Source: Flavobacteriales bacterium (GTDB taxonomy: Bacteria; Bacteroidota; Bacteroidia; JACJYZ01). From it: a stretch of DNA of 64,000 nt. Under the pieces are notes generated by a model. That model was given only the letters and a program-made list of their open reading frames with translations. It searched no databases and was not told the origin of the DNA. Where the stretch lies: positions 806,001 through 870,000 of the forward strand of contig JACJYZ010000002.1 in assembly GCA_020635855.1 (NCBI GenBank), in the 5' to 3' direction. Positions 7,805-16,143 of the stretch are shown piece after piece; within the stretch, counting starts at the first letter, position 1; every line of letters starts with the position of its first letter. A program made the translations under genes and the position numbers.

Positions 7805-8938
7805 ATGCGGTTCCCGGTATGTTTCATAACATCATTGGTGTGCTCCCTGCTTACGGTACGGGCGGCGACGCAACAACCTGCCGATTCGGTGCAAACCGGA
7901 TGGCGCATCCAAAGCCGCTTCCACTATGGCTTCGTGATGTCGCACACCAAAAAGATGGGTCATCTCATCACGCAGCACTCCAGGGCTGCAGAGCTATGCG
8001 TGTCGCAACAAACCCGTGGCACCCGTTCCTGGGAACGGGCCTACAATTACCCTGAAAAAGGACTGATGCTCTTTTATACCGAATTGGGGAACCCGGTACT
8101 GCTGGGGCACGGACTGGGCTTTGCTCCCTACATACATCTGCCCCTGGGTGGAAACTTTCCAGCCGTTACCCGGCTGCGCATCGCCACCGGTCCCGGTTGG
8201 GTGGAGAAAACCTTTGACCGGATTGAAAACCACAAAAACACGGCCATGAGCAGCCACATCAACATCTTCATCCAGCTGATGTGGGATGCCCGGTGGAAAC
8301 TCTCGGACCGGCTGAACCTGCACGCCGGGATCGGCCTCTCGCACTTTTCCAACGGGGCCTTCAAAACCCCCAACCTCGGTCTGAACCTGATGACGGTGAA
8401 CACCGGTTTTTCTTGGGGAACCAGTGGCCAGAGTCAAACCGTGGTACATGACGCTCCTGAACCTGTAGACCACGCCTGGCAAGCCTCGCTGACACTGGGT
8501 GGCGGCCTGAAAGAGATTGTGCCCCCGGGCACGGATAAGTACCGCGCATGCACCGCCATCCTGGCTTTGTCGCGCAGGGGAGGCCTGAAAGGTGAATACG
8601 GCGCGGCATTGGAAGGATTCTACGACGCATCCGTGTACCACCAGGCATTGGCTGATAGCATCGACATAGGCAGCGAAGCGGCAGGCACACGTATGGGCGT
8701 GAGCGTATACGGTGGCCTGGTCATGGGGCGCCTTCATGTGCTGCTTTTTCAGGGCGCCTACCTTGTGGCGGCATACCCGGCACGTAAGCCCATCTTCCAC
8801 AGGCTGGCCATCCGATACGATGTGAATGACCACTGGTATGCCAACTTCTCCCTGAAAACACATTTGTTTGATGCAGATTATCTGGAACTGGGCGCCGGAT
8901 TCCGAATGCCGGTAAAAAAGAAGAAAGGGGCCGGGTAA
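7805..8938 (+). CDS. PagL-like lipid A deacylase / acyloxyacyl hydrolase, outer-membrane beta-barrel
   Basis: The 377-residue protein has a signal peptide (to about residue 21) and alternating beta-strand character. The catalytic region is GLSHFSNGAFKTPNLG with His180 and Ser182, matching the His-x-Ser of lipid A 3-O-deacylases of the PagL type. It should remove an acyl chain from lipid A in the outer membrane. It is longer than PagL itself, as usual in Bacteroidota, with a C-terminal second half (about 220-377) of unclear role. The stop overlaps the ATG of the GIN lipoprotein by one base (TAATG), so the two are coupled. Confidence 0.8.
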   Translation: MRFPVCFITSLVCSLLTVRAATQQPADSVQTGWRIQSRFHYGFVMSHTKKMGHLITQHSRAAELCVSQQTRGTRSWERAYNYPEKGLMLFYTELGNPVLLGHGLGFAPYIHLPLGGNFPAVTRLRIATGPGWVEKTFDRIENHKNTAMSSHINIFIQLMWDARWKLSDRLNLHAGIGLSHFSNGAFKTPNLGLNLMTVNTGFSWGTSGQSQTVVHDAPEPVDHAWQASLTLGGGLKEIVPPGTDKYRACTAILALSRRGGLKGEYGAALEGFYDASVYHQALADSIDIGSEAAGTRMGVSVYGGLVMGRLHVLLFQGAYLVAAYPARKPIFHRLAIRYDVNDHWYANFSLKTHLFDADYLELGAGFRMPVKKKKGAG

Positions 8939-9672
8939 TGAAGAGAACGTGGTGGTATATATGTGTGACGGCATGGATGCTGTGGGCCGGTTGTAAACCC
9001 GAAAACCGTGGCGACTGTTTCAAAGGCGTGGGAGATTTCCGCGCGGAGTACCGGACCTTGCCCATGTTCGATAAGCTTCGGCTGGTAGGTAGGGTGGATG
9101 TGTATATCCAGATAGACTCGACCTATACAGCCCGCATCGAGGGAGGCGAAAACCTCTTGCCCAACATCCACACAACCGTAGAAAATGGAGAACTGGTGGT
9201 TAGCAACGACAACACCTGCAACTGGGTACGCCGTTTCGATACCCGGATCGCTGTGTATGTGACGGTGCCCGGCCTGATCGAAGTGACCAGCGACGGTCCC
9301 GGCCTGCTGGCCAGCCTGGATACGTTGCATGCCAACCAGCTGGATGTACATATGAAACGTCCCGGAGATGTACAGCTACTGGTAAAAGCCGGCCAGGTAC
9401 TGGCGCATATGCACGGTGGCGGCGACCTCACACTTTCGGGATCAGCCGGCGTATTCCAGGTGAACACCGTGGGCACCGGCTTCACCCATGCCGAGAACCT
9501 GCAAACGGTCTGGACCTACATCTGGCAGTACTCCACCGGTAACGTATATGTCCGTGCCTCTGAAGAAGTGGGGGCCTATATCTATGCACCCGGGGATGTA
9601 TATTATGCCGGGCATCCGAAAAAGTTAACGGTAAAAAGGGAGGGGAAGGGGAAGGCGTATCCGTTGGAATAG
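8938..9672 (+). CDS. GIN-domain (DUF2807-type) lipoprotein
   Basis: The 244-residue product has a signal peptide with lipobox LWAGC (Cys19). The mature part is a right-handed beta-helix-like head GIN domain, with repeats such as DVYIQIDSTYTARIEGGENL and GDLTLSGSAGVFQVN. Such proteins are common, poorly understood envelope proteins of Bacteroidota, often annotated as putative auto-transporter adhesin head domains. It is translationally coupled to the lipid A deacylase upstream, which suggests a joint envelope role (inference). Confidence 0.8.
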   Translation: MKRTWWYICVTAWMLWAGCKPENRGDCFKGVGDFRAEYRTLPMFDKLRLVGRVDVYIQIDSTYTARIEGGENLLPNIHTTVENGELVVSNDNTCNWVRRFDTRIAVYVTVPGLIEVTSDGPGLLASLDTLHANQLDVHMKRPGDVQLLVKAGQVLAHMHGGGDLTLSGSAGVFQVNTVGTGFTHAENLQTVWTYIWQYSTGNVYVRASEEVGAYIYAPGDVYYAGHPKKLTVKREGKGKAYPLE

Positions 9673-9793
9673 AACAACCGGATGTTTGATAGTCGCGAAC
9701 GGCTATACATTTTTTACGGACGAATATTGAATGCCTGTTGACAATTTCTTGATAAGGATATACTTTGCTTGCATCTTATCTATCTCAATTCAT

Positions 9794-11359
9794 ATGCGAC
9801 AGAAACTACACCCATTCCTTTTTGGTTTTTTTGTTGTGTGTTCTATGGTGAAAGCCCAGACCACCCATTTTTCAAGGGTTTACAGTGGAGGGGAAAGCAT
9901 ATTCGGTGTTACTACCATACAACTCAGTGACGGGGGGTATGTGATGGTTGGATCTTCAAGAGAATTTAATAATAATAAAGTCAACGGGCCGCTGGTATTG
10001 ATGGTGTCAAATACTGGTGCCATCAAATGGTCCAAAGTATACGGAGCGTTTTCCGATGAATATTTCAATGATGTAGTAGAGGTTGGTGATTCATCTCTGG
10101 TTGCTTGCGGGCACACGGGTAAAGCGTTTTGGTATACGGGCGAGGGTGTTGTGGTAAAAATGAAATCGACGACCGGCGATGTGGAATGGGCCGTGCAAAT
10201 CACCGATAGCGTATTTGGCTTTCAACCAATAAACATCATTCAAACGGATGACGATGGCTTTCTGGTAACAGGCAATGGAAAGAATAATTCCGGTTATCAG
10301 CAAATATTCCTGGTTAAGCTGGATGCCCAGGGTACAATGGAATGGAAGAAAATTCTTTCATACCCGAATATGCACATACAGGTGAATGCTTCCGTTCAAT
10401 TGGCCGATAGCAGTTTTGTAATAGGAGGTACTATAACAGGTGATATGCCATATATGGCAGGTATTTCACCATCCGGTAACCTTGTGTGGTCCAGGTCCTA
10501 TGATGTCATGGCCTCGCTGGATGGTATGGTGCGCACCCAATCGGGTCTTGTAAGTTTATTGCGGTTGTCTGGTTCCGCCAAGATCATGCATACAGACCAT
10601 TCAGGTATGCCCCGATCGGTGATTTCATTGCAAAGGAACCTAAACTGTGCATACCCATATCTTTACTACAATTATAAGCCGGGCATGACATTGACAACCG
10701 ACAGCAATCTCGTGATTATTGGATACGAAGATAGGTACAATGGTTCCGAATTTATCAAAACCAACCTGCAAGGTGTAGGATATTCCTACAGTGTCGGAAT
10801 GGTGGCAAATGGCGTTAAGCCCTTGGAAGACGGTGGTGTGTTGCTCACAGGATATGGCCCGATGTATGGGATTAAAACAAATAGCTATGACCTTCATACC
10901 GGACTTGTCCGAACCAAAGCAAGCATGGACTCCGTGGAATGTGAGTTTGGTTCCTGGGCCCTTGTAACGGCACCGGATACCCTGTCTACGGATACCCTTA
11001 TGTTTGATTCAACAGAACTGGGTCAGGTGGTGAGTTATACCCCGGTGGTGAGGAATATCGTCACGGATGAATATGCCGGATGTGTAGGGGTGTTGGGTTC
11101 TGTGGACGAAAAACAGGAGGCAATGCTTACAATGAGCGTTTATCCCAACCCCTCTTCAGGCATCCTGCAGGTACAGGTAGATGAACATGAACCTGTGGTA
11201 CTGGAAGTATACAATTCCCTGGGCGTTCGTGTGGCTGTACGTCAACTGAACCCGGGCGTCAATGAACTGGACCTTGGTTCGCAGCCCAAAGGCATCTATT
11301 TCTACAGGGCGAGAACGGAGCAGGGCGCTTCCTCAAGCGGGCGCATGGTTCTGGAATAA
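9794..11359 (+). CDS. Secreted T9SS cargo protein with type A sorting tail
   Basis: From the ATG at 9794 the product is 521 residues, starting MRQKLHPFLFGFFVVCSMVKAQ, a clear signal peptide. An ATG at 9731 would add 21 residues but lies upstream of a TTGACA/ATACTTTG promoter-like pair (9737-9765). The body contains repeats of the type WSKVYGAFSDEYFNDVVEV and DDGFLVTGNGKNN..., which resemble beta-propeller or delta-60 repeats. The last ~80 residues (MSVYPNPSSGILQVQV ... KGIYFYRA) are a Por secretion tail, so it should be exported through the outer membrane by T9SS and cleaved. Codon use is more AT-rich than in its neighbours. Substrate or role unknown. Confidence 0.85.
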   Translation: MRQKLHPFLFGFFVVCSMVKAQTTHFSRVYSGGESIFGVTTIQLSDGGYVMVGSSREFNNNKVNGPLVLMVSNTGAIKWSKVYGAFSDEYFNDVVEVGDSSLVACGHTGKAFWYTGEGVVVKMKSTTGDVEWAVQITDSVFGFQPINIIQTDDDGFLVTGNGKNNSGYQQIFLVKLDAQGTMEWKKILSYPNMHIQVNASVQLADSSFVIGGTITGDMPYMAGISPSGNLVWSRSYDVMASLDGMVRTQSGLVSLLRLSGSAKIMHTDHSGMPRSVISLQRNLNCAYPYLYYNYKPGMTLTTDSNLVIIGYEDRYNGSEFIKTNLQGVGYSYSVGMVANGVKPLEDGGVLLTGYGPMYGIKTNSYDLHTGLVRTKASMDSVECEFGSWALVTAPDTLSTDTLMFDSTELGQVVSYTPVVRNIVTDEYAGCVGVLGSVDEKQEAMLTMSVYPNPSSGILQVQVDEHEPVVLEVYNSLGVRVAVRQLNPGVNELDLGSQPKGIYFYRARTEQGASSSGRMVLE

Positions 11360-11398
11360 ACCGGTTCACAGGTACTGGCATTCCGCTTCGGATTTCCG

Positions 11399-11406
11399 TA
11401 CCTTTG
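11399..11406 (+). promoter_or_regulatory. -7 promoter box, small membrane protein gene
   Basis: TACCTTTG, an exact match, ends only 4 nt before the ATG at 11411, which predicts a leaderless transcript. Confidence 0.55.
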
Positions 11407-11410
11407 TTGT

Positions 11411-11608
11411 ATGCAATTGATACTCGTTACCATCGGTTTGCTCGGGTTGGCATTCGCAGGAATTGCCATCAAGATTCTCGTGAAGAAAGACGGTCAGTTC
11501 GCCGGTACATGTGCCAGCAACAACCCCATGCTGCAGGAAGAAGGCGCCGTGTGCGGCCTTTGTGGTGCCAAGCCCAGCGAGCAATGCAAGAAGGAAGATT
11601 CGGAGTAA
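11411..11608 (+). CDS. Small membrane protein with four Cys, possible NqrM-type maturation factor
   Basis: The 65-residue protein has one N-terminal membrane helix (about 2-25) followed by a soluble tail with exactly four cysteines: GTCAS (34), AVCGLCG (48, 51) and SEQCKK (60). This layout of one helix plus a four-Cys tail is like NqrM (DUF539), the factor that helps install iron in Na+-NQR in Vibrio. The gene lies tail-to-tail with the nqr-apbE operon, 11 nt from the apbE stop. The link to Nqr rests on topology, Cys number and position only, so it is an inference. Confidence 0.6.
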   Translation: MQLILVTIGLLGLAFAGIAIKILVKKDGQFAGTCASNNPMLQEEGAVCGLCGAKPSEQCKKEDSE

Positions 11609-11619
11609 TGCGCTGAATC

Positions 11620-12711
11620 TTATTCGGATGAAGCTTCTTCCTCTTCCAGGATTTGCTTCATATCATCGGTCATCCAGGTCTGGTAATGGCCATTTTCATC
11701 CCCATAGATCAAATAACCGCCCAGTTCGGGGTGTGATGCCAGGAATGTCTTTGCCTTGTCAACACCCATCACCATCATGGCTGTGGCGTATGCGTCGGCT
11801 GTCATACAATCTTTGGTAATGATGGTGGCGCTGAGCAGCGAGTGCCGCGCAGGGTACCCGGTTTTCGGGTCGATGGTGTGGGAGTACTTCACCCCGTTTT
11901 CTTCGTAGAACTTCCTGTAGTTGCCGGAAGTTGCCATGGACATGTCCTGCATCGAAGCCACGGCCTGTATCTCGTGTTCGTCGCTTTCCACCGGCTTGTC
12001 GATGCCGATTTTCCAGGCGGTGTTTTTCGGACTTACACCTGTGGCCCGTAATTCACCACCCACTTCTACCAGGTAGTTTTGGATATCAAGGGATGTCAGG
12101 TAGTCGCAGAGTACATCCACGGTGTAGCCCTGAGCAATGGCGTTGAAGTCAATTTTGATGCGGGGATCGCTTTTGTGCAACTCCTCATCGTGCATGTCCA
12201 CCTTGTCATATCCCACCAGCTGAACCAGGCTGTCGATCATGCTGCTGTCGGGATGGGCCTTATCGGCATGACCGAAGCCCCAGGCATTCACCAGCTGCCC
12301 CACGGTACAATCGAAGGCACCATCGGTAGCTGCTGATACCTGTTCCGCTTTCTTAAATACGTTGTAGAAATGGCGGTCGTGGTAGCCTAGCTGCTCGTTC
12401 CTGTTCAAACGGCAGATGGTGGAAGAATCCACCCACAACGACATCGACATGTCGATCACATGCAGGATCGAGTCGATCGCAGTGCGAAGGTCGCGGGAAT
12501 GGCCGTCGAGATACGTGATGTTGTAAGTGGTACCCTGGGTATAGCCGCTGATCTTTGTGTAATCGGCCTGCTGTCCGTCTGCATCGGGCTGCCTGTTGGT
12601 GCAGGCGCCGGCCCATAGGATTACAAACAGGGCGCAAGCCCGGAGCCATCTGGCAGACCGGAAAAAAGATCCGGAACCGGTATGGTGCGGCCGGATGCCG
12701 GGATTATCCAC
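11620..12711 (-). CDS. apbE: FAD:protein FMN transferase ApbE (lipoprotein)
   Basis: ApbE attaches FMN through a phosphoester bond to Thr in NqrB and NqrC. From a GTG at 12711 the product is 363 residues with a signal peptide and lipobox LWAGAC. A longer ATG start at 12759 would place 56 nt inside nqrF, so the GTG overlapping the nqrF stop by 8 nt is preferred. Family features are YTQGTTYNITY, the substrate-binding SLWVDSSTICRLNRNEQ, and the metal-binding region IDFNAIAQGYTVD ... VEVGGELRATG ... DSCMTADAYATAMMVMG-like segments. It is the last gene of the nqr operon, which places its target proteins in the same transcript. Confidence 0.92.
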   Translation of the reverse strand: MDNPGIRPHHTGSGSFFRSARWLRACALFVILWAGACTNRQPDADGQQADYTKISGYTQGTTYNITYLDGHSRDLRTAIDSILHVIDMSMSLWVDSSTICRLNRNEQLGYHDRHFYNVFKKAEQVSAATDGAFDCTVGQLVNAWGFGHADKAHPDSSMIDSLVQLVGYDKVDMHDEELHKSDPRIKIDFNAIAQGYTVDVLCDYLTSLDIQNYLVEVGGELRATGVSPKNTAWKIGIDKPVESDEHEIQAVASMQDMSMATSGNYRKFYEENGVKYSHTIDPKTGYPARHSLLSATIITKDCMTADAYATAMMVMGVDKAKTFLASHPELGGYLIYGDENGHYQTWMTDDMKQILEEEEASSE

Positions 12712-14020
12712 CGAAGTCGTCGAAGGACACATTTTCGGGAGGCACACCGAAGTCGTCACACATCTTGATCACGGCTGCGTTCATCATCGGAGGACCGCAG
12801 AAGTAGAACTCGATGTCTTCCGGGGCATCGTGCTTGCTCAGGTAGTTGTCGATCAACGCCTGGTGTACGAAACCGGTGAAGCCATCTCCTGCAGTATCAT
12901 CCATGCCCGTTTTCGGCTTCCAGTTGTCTTCCGGTGTGGGTTCGGAGAGGACCAGGTAGAACTTGAAGTTGGGGAACTCCTTTTCGATCTGCTGGAAATC
13001 GTCGAGGTAAAACAGTTCGCGTCTGGAACGACCACCGTACCAATATGACACCTTTCTGCCGGTTTTCAGGGTATGGAAAAGGTGGAAGAGGTGTGAACGC
13101 ATGGGGGCCATACCGGCGCCACCGCCCACATAGATCATTTCCGCCTGGGTGTCTTTGATGAAGAACTCACCGTAAGGGCCTGAGATGGTTACCTTGTCGC
13201 CCGGCTTGCGGCTGAATACGAAGCTGGAGCAAATACCGGGATTTACAGCCATCCATGTGTTTTTCGCACGGTCCCACGGTGGGGTGGCGATACGGATGTT
13301 GAGCATGATGATATTGCCTTCTGCCGGGTGGTTGGCCATCGAGTAGGCGCGGAAGATGGGTTCGGGATTCTTCATCTTCAGATCCCACAGCTTGAACTTG
13401 TCCCATTCCAACTGATACTCATCCGGCTTCTTGCCCATGCGCGGATGCGCGGTGATGTCGATGTCTTTGAAATCCACTTCGAGAGCGGGTACATCAATCT
13501 GGATGTATCCGCCGGCTTTGAAGTCGAGTGTTTCCCCGGGAGGGAGTTTTACAACAAATTCCTTGATGAAAGAAGCCACGTTGTAGTTGGATACCACTTC
13601 GCATTCCCATTTCTTGATACCGAAGATCTCATCGGGAATTTTGATCTGGATGTCATTTTTCACTTTCACCTGACAACCGAGACGCCAGTGATCCTGTGCT
13701 TCACGGCGTGAGAAGTAAGGCTTTTCTGTTGGCAGGATCTCTCCGCCACCTTCAAGCACCTGGCATTTACACATGGCACAGGTACCGCCGCCGCCGCATG
13801 CTGAGGGCAGGAAGATCTTGTTGTTGCCAAGGGTACTGAGCAGGCTGCTGCCGGCTTCCACCTCAATGGTTTTTTCTCCGTTGATGGTGACCTTTACAAG
13901 GCCGGAGGGCATCAGTTTTGCTTTCGCAAAAAGGATGATGGCGATGAGCAGCATCAGGAATACCAGGAAAACAACAATACTGGTAACAATGGTGGATGTC
14001 GCTGAAAGAATGAAAAACAT
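12704..14020 (-). CDS. nqrF: Na+-translocating NADH:quinone reductase subunit F
   Basis: The 438-residue subunit is the NADH entry point. It has one N-terminal membrane helix (about 6-33) and a 2Fe-2S ferredoxin domain with Cys75, Cys81, Cys84 and Cys116 (CGGGGTCAMC ... GC). An FAD domain with RAYSMANHP follows, then an NADH domain with GGGAGMAPMRS and the terminal FYFCGPPMMN and aromatic-containing end VSFDDFGG. It is slightly longer than the Vibrio protein (about 408), with the extra length in the central FAD region, as is common in Bacteroidota. Sixth gene of the operon. Confidence 0.97.
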   Translation of the reverse strand: MFFILSATSTIVTSIVVFLVFLMLLIAIILFAKAKLMPSGLVKVTINGEKTIEVEAGSSLLSTLGNNKIFLPSACGGGGTCAMCKCQVLEGGGEILPTEKPYFSRREAQDHWRLGCQVKVKNDIQIKIPDEIFGIKKWECEVVSNYNVASFIKEFVVKLPPGETLDFKAGGYIQIDVPALEVDFKDIDITAHPRMGKKPDEYQLEWDKFKLWDLKMKNPEPIFRAYSMANHPAEGNIIMLNIRIATPPWDRAKNTWMAVNPGICSSFVFSRKPGDKVTISGPYGEFFIKDTQAEMIYVGGGAGMAPMRSHLFHLFHTLKTGRKVSYWYGGRSRRELFYLDDFQQIEKEFPNFKFYLVLSEPTPEDNWKPKTGMDDTAGDGFTGFVHQALIDNYLSKHDAPEDIEFYFCGPPMMNAAVIKMCDDFGVPPENVSFDDFGG

Positions 14021-14032
14021 ATCTGGTCGTAA

Positions 14033-14650
14033 TTAGAGTTTGATACCCATGAAGCTCATGAAAGCCATTCCCATCAATCCTGTCAGGATGAACGTAATGC
14101 CGAGTCCTTTCAGTGGTGCGGGTACATTGGAATAACGGATCTTTTCACGGATGGCGGCGATGGCTACGATGGCGAGGCACCAGCCCACTCCGGAACCGAT
14201 TCCGAATGCGGTGGCTTCACCGATCGAGGGATACTGGCGTTCCTGCATGAACAGGGCGCCACCCAGGATGGAGCAGTTCACGGCAATCAGCGGGAGGAAG
14301 ATGCCCAGTGCGCCGTACAGTGCCGGAGCGAACTTTTCCACGATCATTTCCACCAGCTGCACCATGGCCGCGATGATGGCGATGAACATGATGAAGCTGA
14401 GGAAGCTCAGGTCGAGGTTGGCAAATTCAGGGCTCAGCCAGCTGAGGGCACCGGCTTTCAGAACCTTGGTCTCAAGCAGGTAGTTCACAGGTACAGTGAT
14501 GCCCAGTACGAAGATCACGGCTGCACCCAGGCCCACGCCTGTTTTAACCGTTTTGGATACGGCCAGGAAAGAACACATGCCCAGGAAGTAGGCGAAGATC
14601 ATGTTCTCGATGAAGACGGCCTTGACGAATATGTTGAATAAATTTTCCAT
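14033..14650 (-). CDS. nqrE: Na+-NQR subunit E
   Basis: The 205-residue integral membrane subunit has six predicted helices and begins MENLFNIFVKAVFIENMI. Together with NqrD it forms the inverted-symmetry pair that carries the membrane iron centre and the sodium path; the conserved Cys is in YFLGMCSFLAVSK. The second conserved segment NCSILGGALFM holds the matching Cys. Spacing to nqrF is 12 nt. Confidence 0.97.
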   Translation of the reverse strand: MENLFNIFVKAVFIENMIFAYFLGMCSFLAVSKTVKTGVGLGAAVIFVLGITVPVNYLLETKVLKAGALSWLSPEFANLDLSFLSFIMFIAIIAAMVQLVEMIVEKFAPALYGALGIFLPLIAVNCSILGGALFMQERQYPSIGEATAFGIGSGVGWCLAIVAIAAIREKIRYSNVPAPLKGLGITFILTGLMGMAFMSFMGIKL

Positions 14651-14692
14651 GTGTGTGGTTGCTTATGCGTTCGGATTCGGTTGTCCCTGCTG

Positions 14693-15379
14693 TTATTTAT
14701 CGATCAGTTTCGGGTTCCTGGATCTTTGTACCCAGATCACGATACCGAGGATGATCAATGCCATCGGAGGCAGGATCATGAGGTTGTTGTTCATATAACC
14801 GTGCGCCATCGCCCAGCTCACACCGGGGATTTCAAATCCGAACAGTTTGCCTGATCCGAAGATCTCCCTGAAGAAGGCTACGATCAGCAGGATGACTGCA
14901 TATCCGAGTCCGTTTCCGATCCCGTCCAGGAAGGAAGGCCAGGGTTTGTTACCCAGGGCGAAGGCTTCCAGGCGACCCATGATGATGCAGTTGGTGATGA
15001 TCAGTCCCACGAATACCGACAGCTGTTTGCTGACGTCGTACATGAAGGCTTTGAGCACCTGGTCAACCAGGATCACGAGTCCGGCCACAACCACCAGCTG
15101 CACGATGATGCGGATCCGGTTGGGGATCATGTTGCGCATCATGGAGATGAGCAGGTTGCCCACGGCGGTTACCACCATTACGGAGATACCCATCACGAGG
15201 GCCTGTTTCACCTGAACGGTGATGGCCAGTGCCGAACAGATACCGAGTACCTGCACGGTGATCGGGTTGTCGTCATTCAGCGGATCGGTGATCAGCTTGC
15301 GATTCTTCTTGGAGAAAAGCGGCTCTTTCGGTTCTTTTACCGGAGCCTCAATTGCTGCGGTTTGTGTTTCTGTAGCCAT
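14693..15379 (-). CDS. nqrD: Na+-NQR subunit D
   Basis: This 228-residue, six-helix subunit has a hydrophilic N-terminal extension (about 20 residues, Glu/Pro/Lys rich) before the canonical LFSKKNRKLITDPLNDDNP start. Conserved half-motifs are LGICSALAIT and TNCIIMGRLEAFA, the two Cys-bearing loops that bind the Fe-S/Fe centre with NqrE. It is 2 nt from nqrC and 42 nt from nqrE. Confidence 0.97.
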   Translation of the reverse strand: MATETQTAAIEAPVKEPKEPLFSKKNRKLITDPLNDDNPITVQVLGICSALAITVQVKQALVMGISVMVVTAVGNLLISMMRNMIPNRIRIIVQLVVVAGLVILVDQVLKAFMYDVSKQLSVFVGLIITNCIIMGRLEAFALGNKPWPSFLDGIGNGLGYAVILLIVAFFREIFGSGKLFGFEIPGVSWAMAHGYMNNNLMILPPMALIILGIVIWVQRSRNPKLIDK

Positions 15380-15381
15380 GC

Positions 15382-16131
15382 TTATTTCGCGTTAGATTTG
15401 AGATAAGGTTCGTATACCTGCAGGGTGCGGTTCAGCATTTCATCCACACCTTTGCTGGTGATGGTGCCGCCGGTGATCGCATCTACTCCGTGAGGATCCG
15501 ACGGATCAGCGCCGCCTTTCACCACCTGTATAGATGTAAAGGTACCGGATTCGTCATGAATTTGCTTGTCTTTGAACATGGATTGGAAATGCGGCTGTTT
15601 GATTTCAGCTCCCAGTCCGGGTGTTTCCCCCTGGTGATCGAAGGTGGCGCCGTATACCGTGTTCATGTCTTCTTTCAGGGCGATGTATCCCCAGATCGGT
15701 CCCCACAGTCCGGTGCCCACCATCGGCAGCACAGTGAAACGACCCTCGGGTGTTTCGCAGATGAAAACGGGGTATTCCATGGCATCTGCGGTGCGGGTGC
15801 CGGCTTTGAATTCCTTGTACTCGCCGCGCACATCCACGTTAAAGGCATCACCTGCGTCTTTTGGGTCAATCGGACCGGAATGTGCGGGTTGTGCATTGGC
15901 GGAAGCATTCAGTACGATGCGTTCCTTCACGTATTTGCTGAACAGGTCCGGCGCCGTTTTCATGGTGGATTCCACCCCTACGGTTTTGAGGATGTTCATC
16001 ATTTTCTCGTGGATCAGGTTCTCCTGCTGATATGGTTTCAGGGAGATGGCCGCCACGGCCAGCACGGTGGCCACAACCACCACCATGATGGTGGCGAAAG
16101 TAAAAGTATAAGCGCTTCCTTCTTTGTTCAT
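15382..16131 (-). CDS. nqrC: Na+-NQR subunit C, covalent FMN protein
   Basis: The 249-residue subunit has one N-terminal membrane helix and a periplasmic FMN-binding domain. ETPGLGAE lies at 169-176 and the flavinylation motif is DAITGGTITS (217-226), where Thr223 should carry FMN. The classical S-G-A-T here reads T-G-G-T. The modifying enzyme ApbE is encoded in the same operon. Confidence 0.96.
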   Translation of the reverse strand: MNKEGSAYTFTFATIMVVVVATVLAVAAISLKPYQQENLIHEKMMNILKTVGVESTMKTAPDLFSKYVKERIVLNASANAQPAHSGPIDPKDAGDAFNVDVRGEYKEFKAGTRTADAMEYPVFICETPEGRFTVLPMVGTGLWGPIWGYIALKEDMNTVYGATFDHQGETPGLGAEIKQPHFQSMFKDKQIHDESGTFTSIQVVKGGADPSDPHGVDAITGGTITSKGVDEMLNRTLQVYEPYLKSNAK

Positions 16132-16143
16132 CGGAAGATAGTA

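Noticed and set aside
11595..11621. Terminator between the small Cys protein gene and apbE
   Set aside because: AAGATTC/GAATCTT gives only a 7-bp AT-rich stem with a 13-nt loop and no T-run, so support is too weak.
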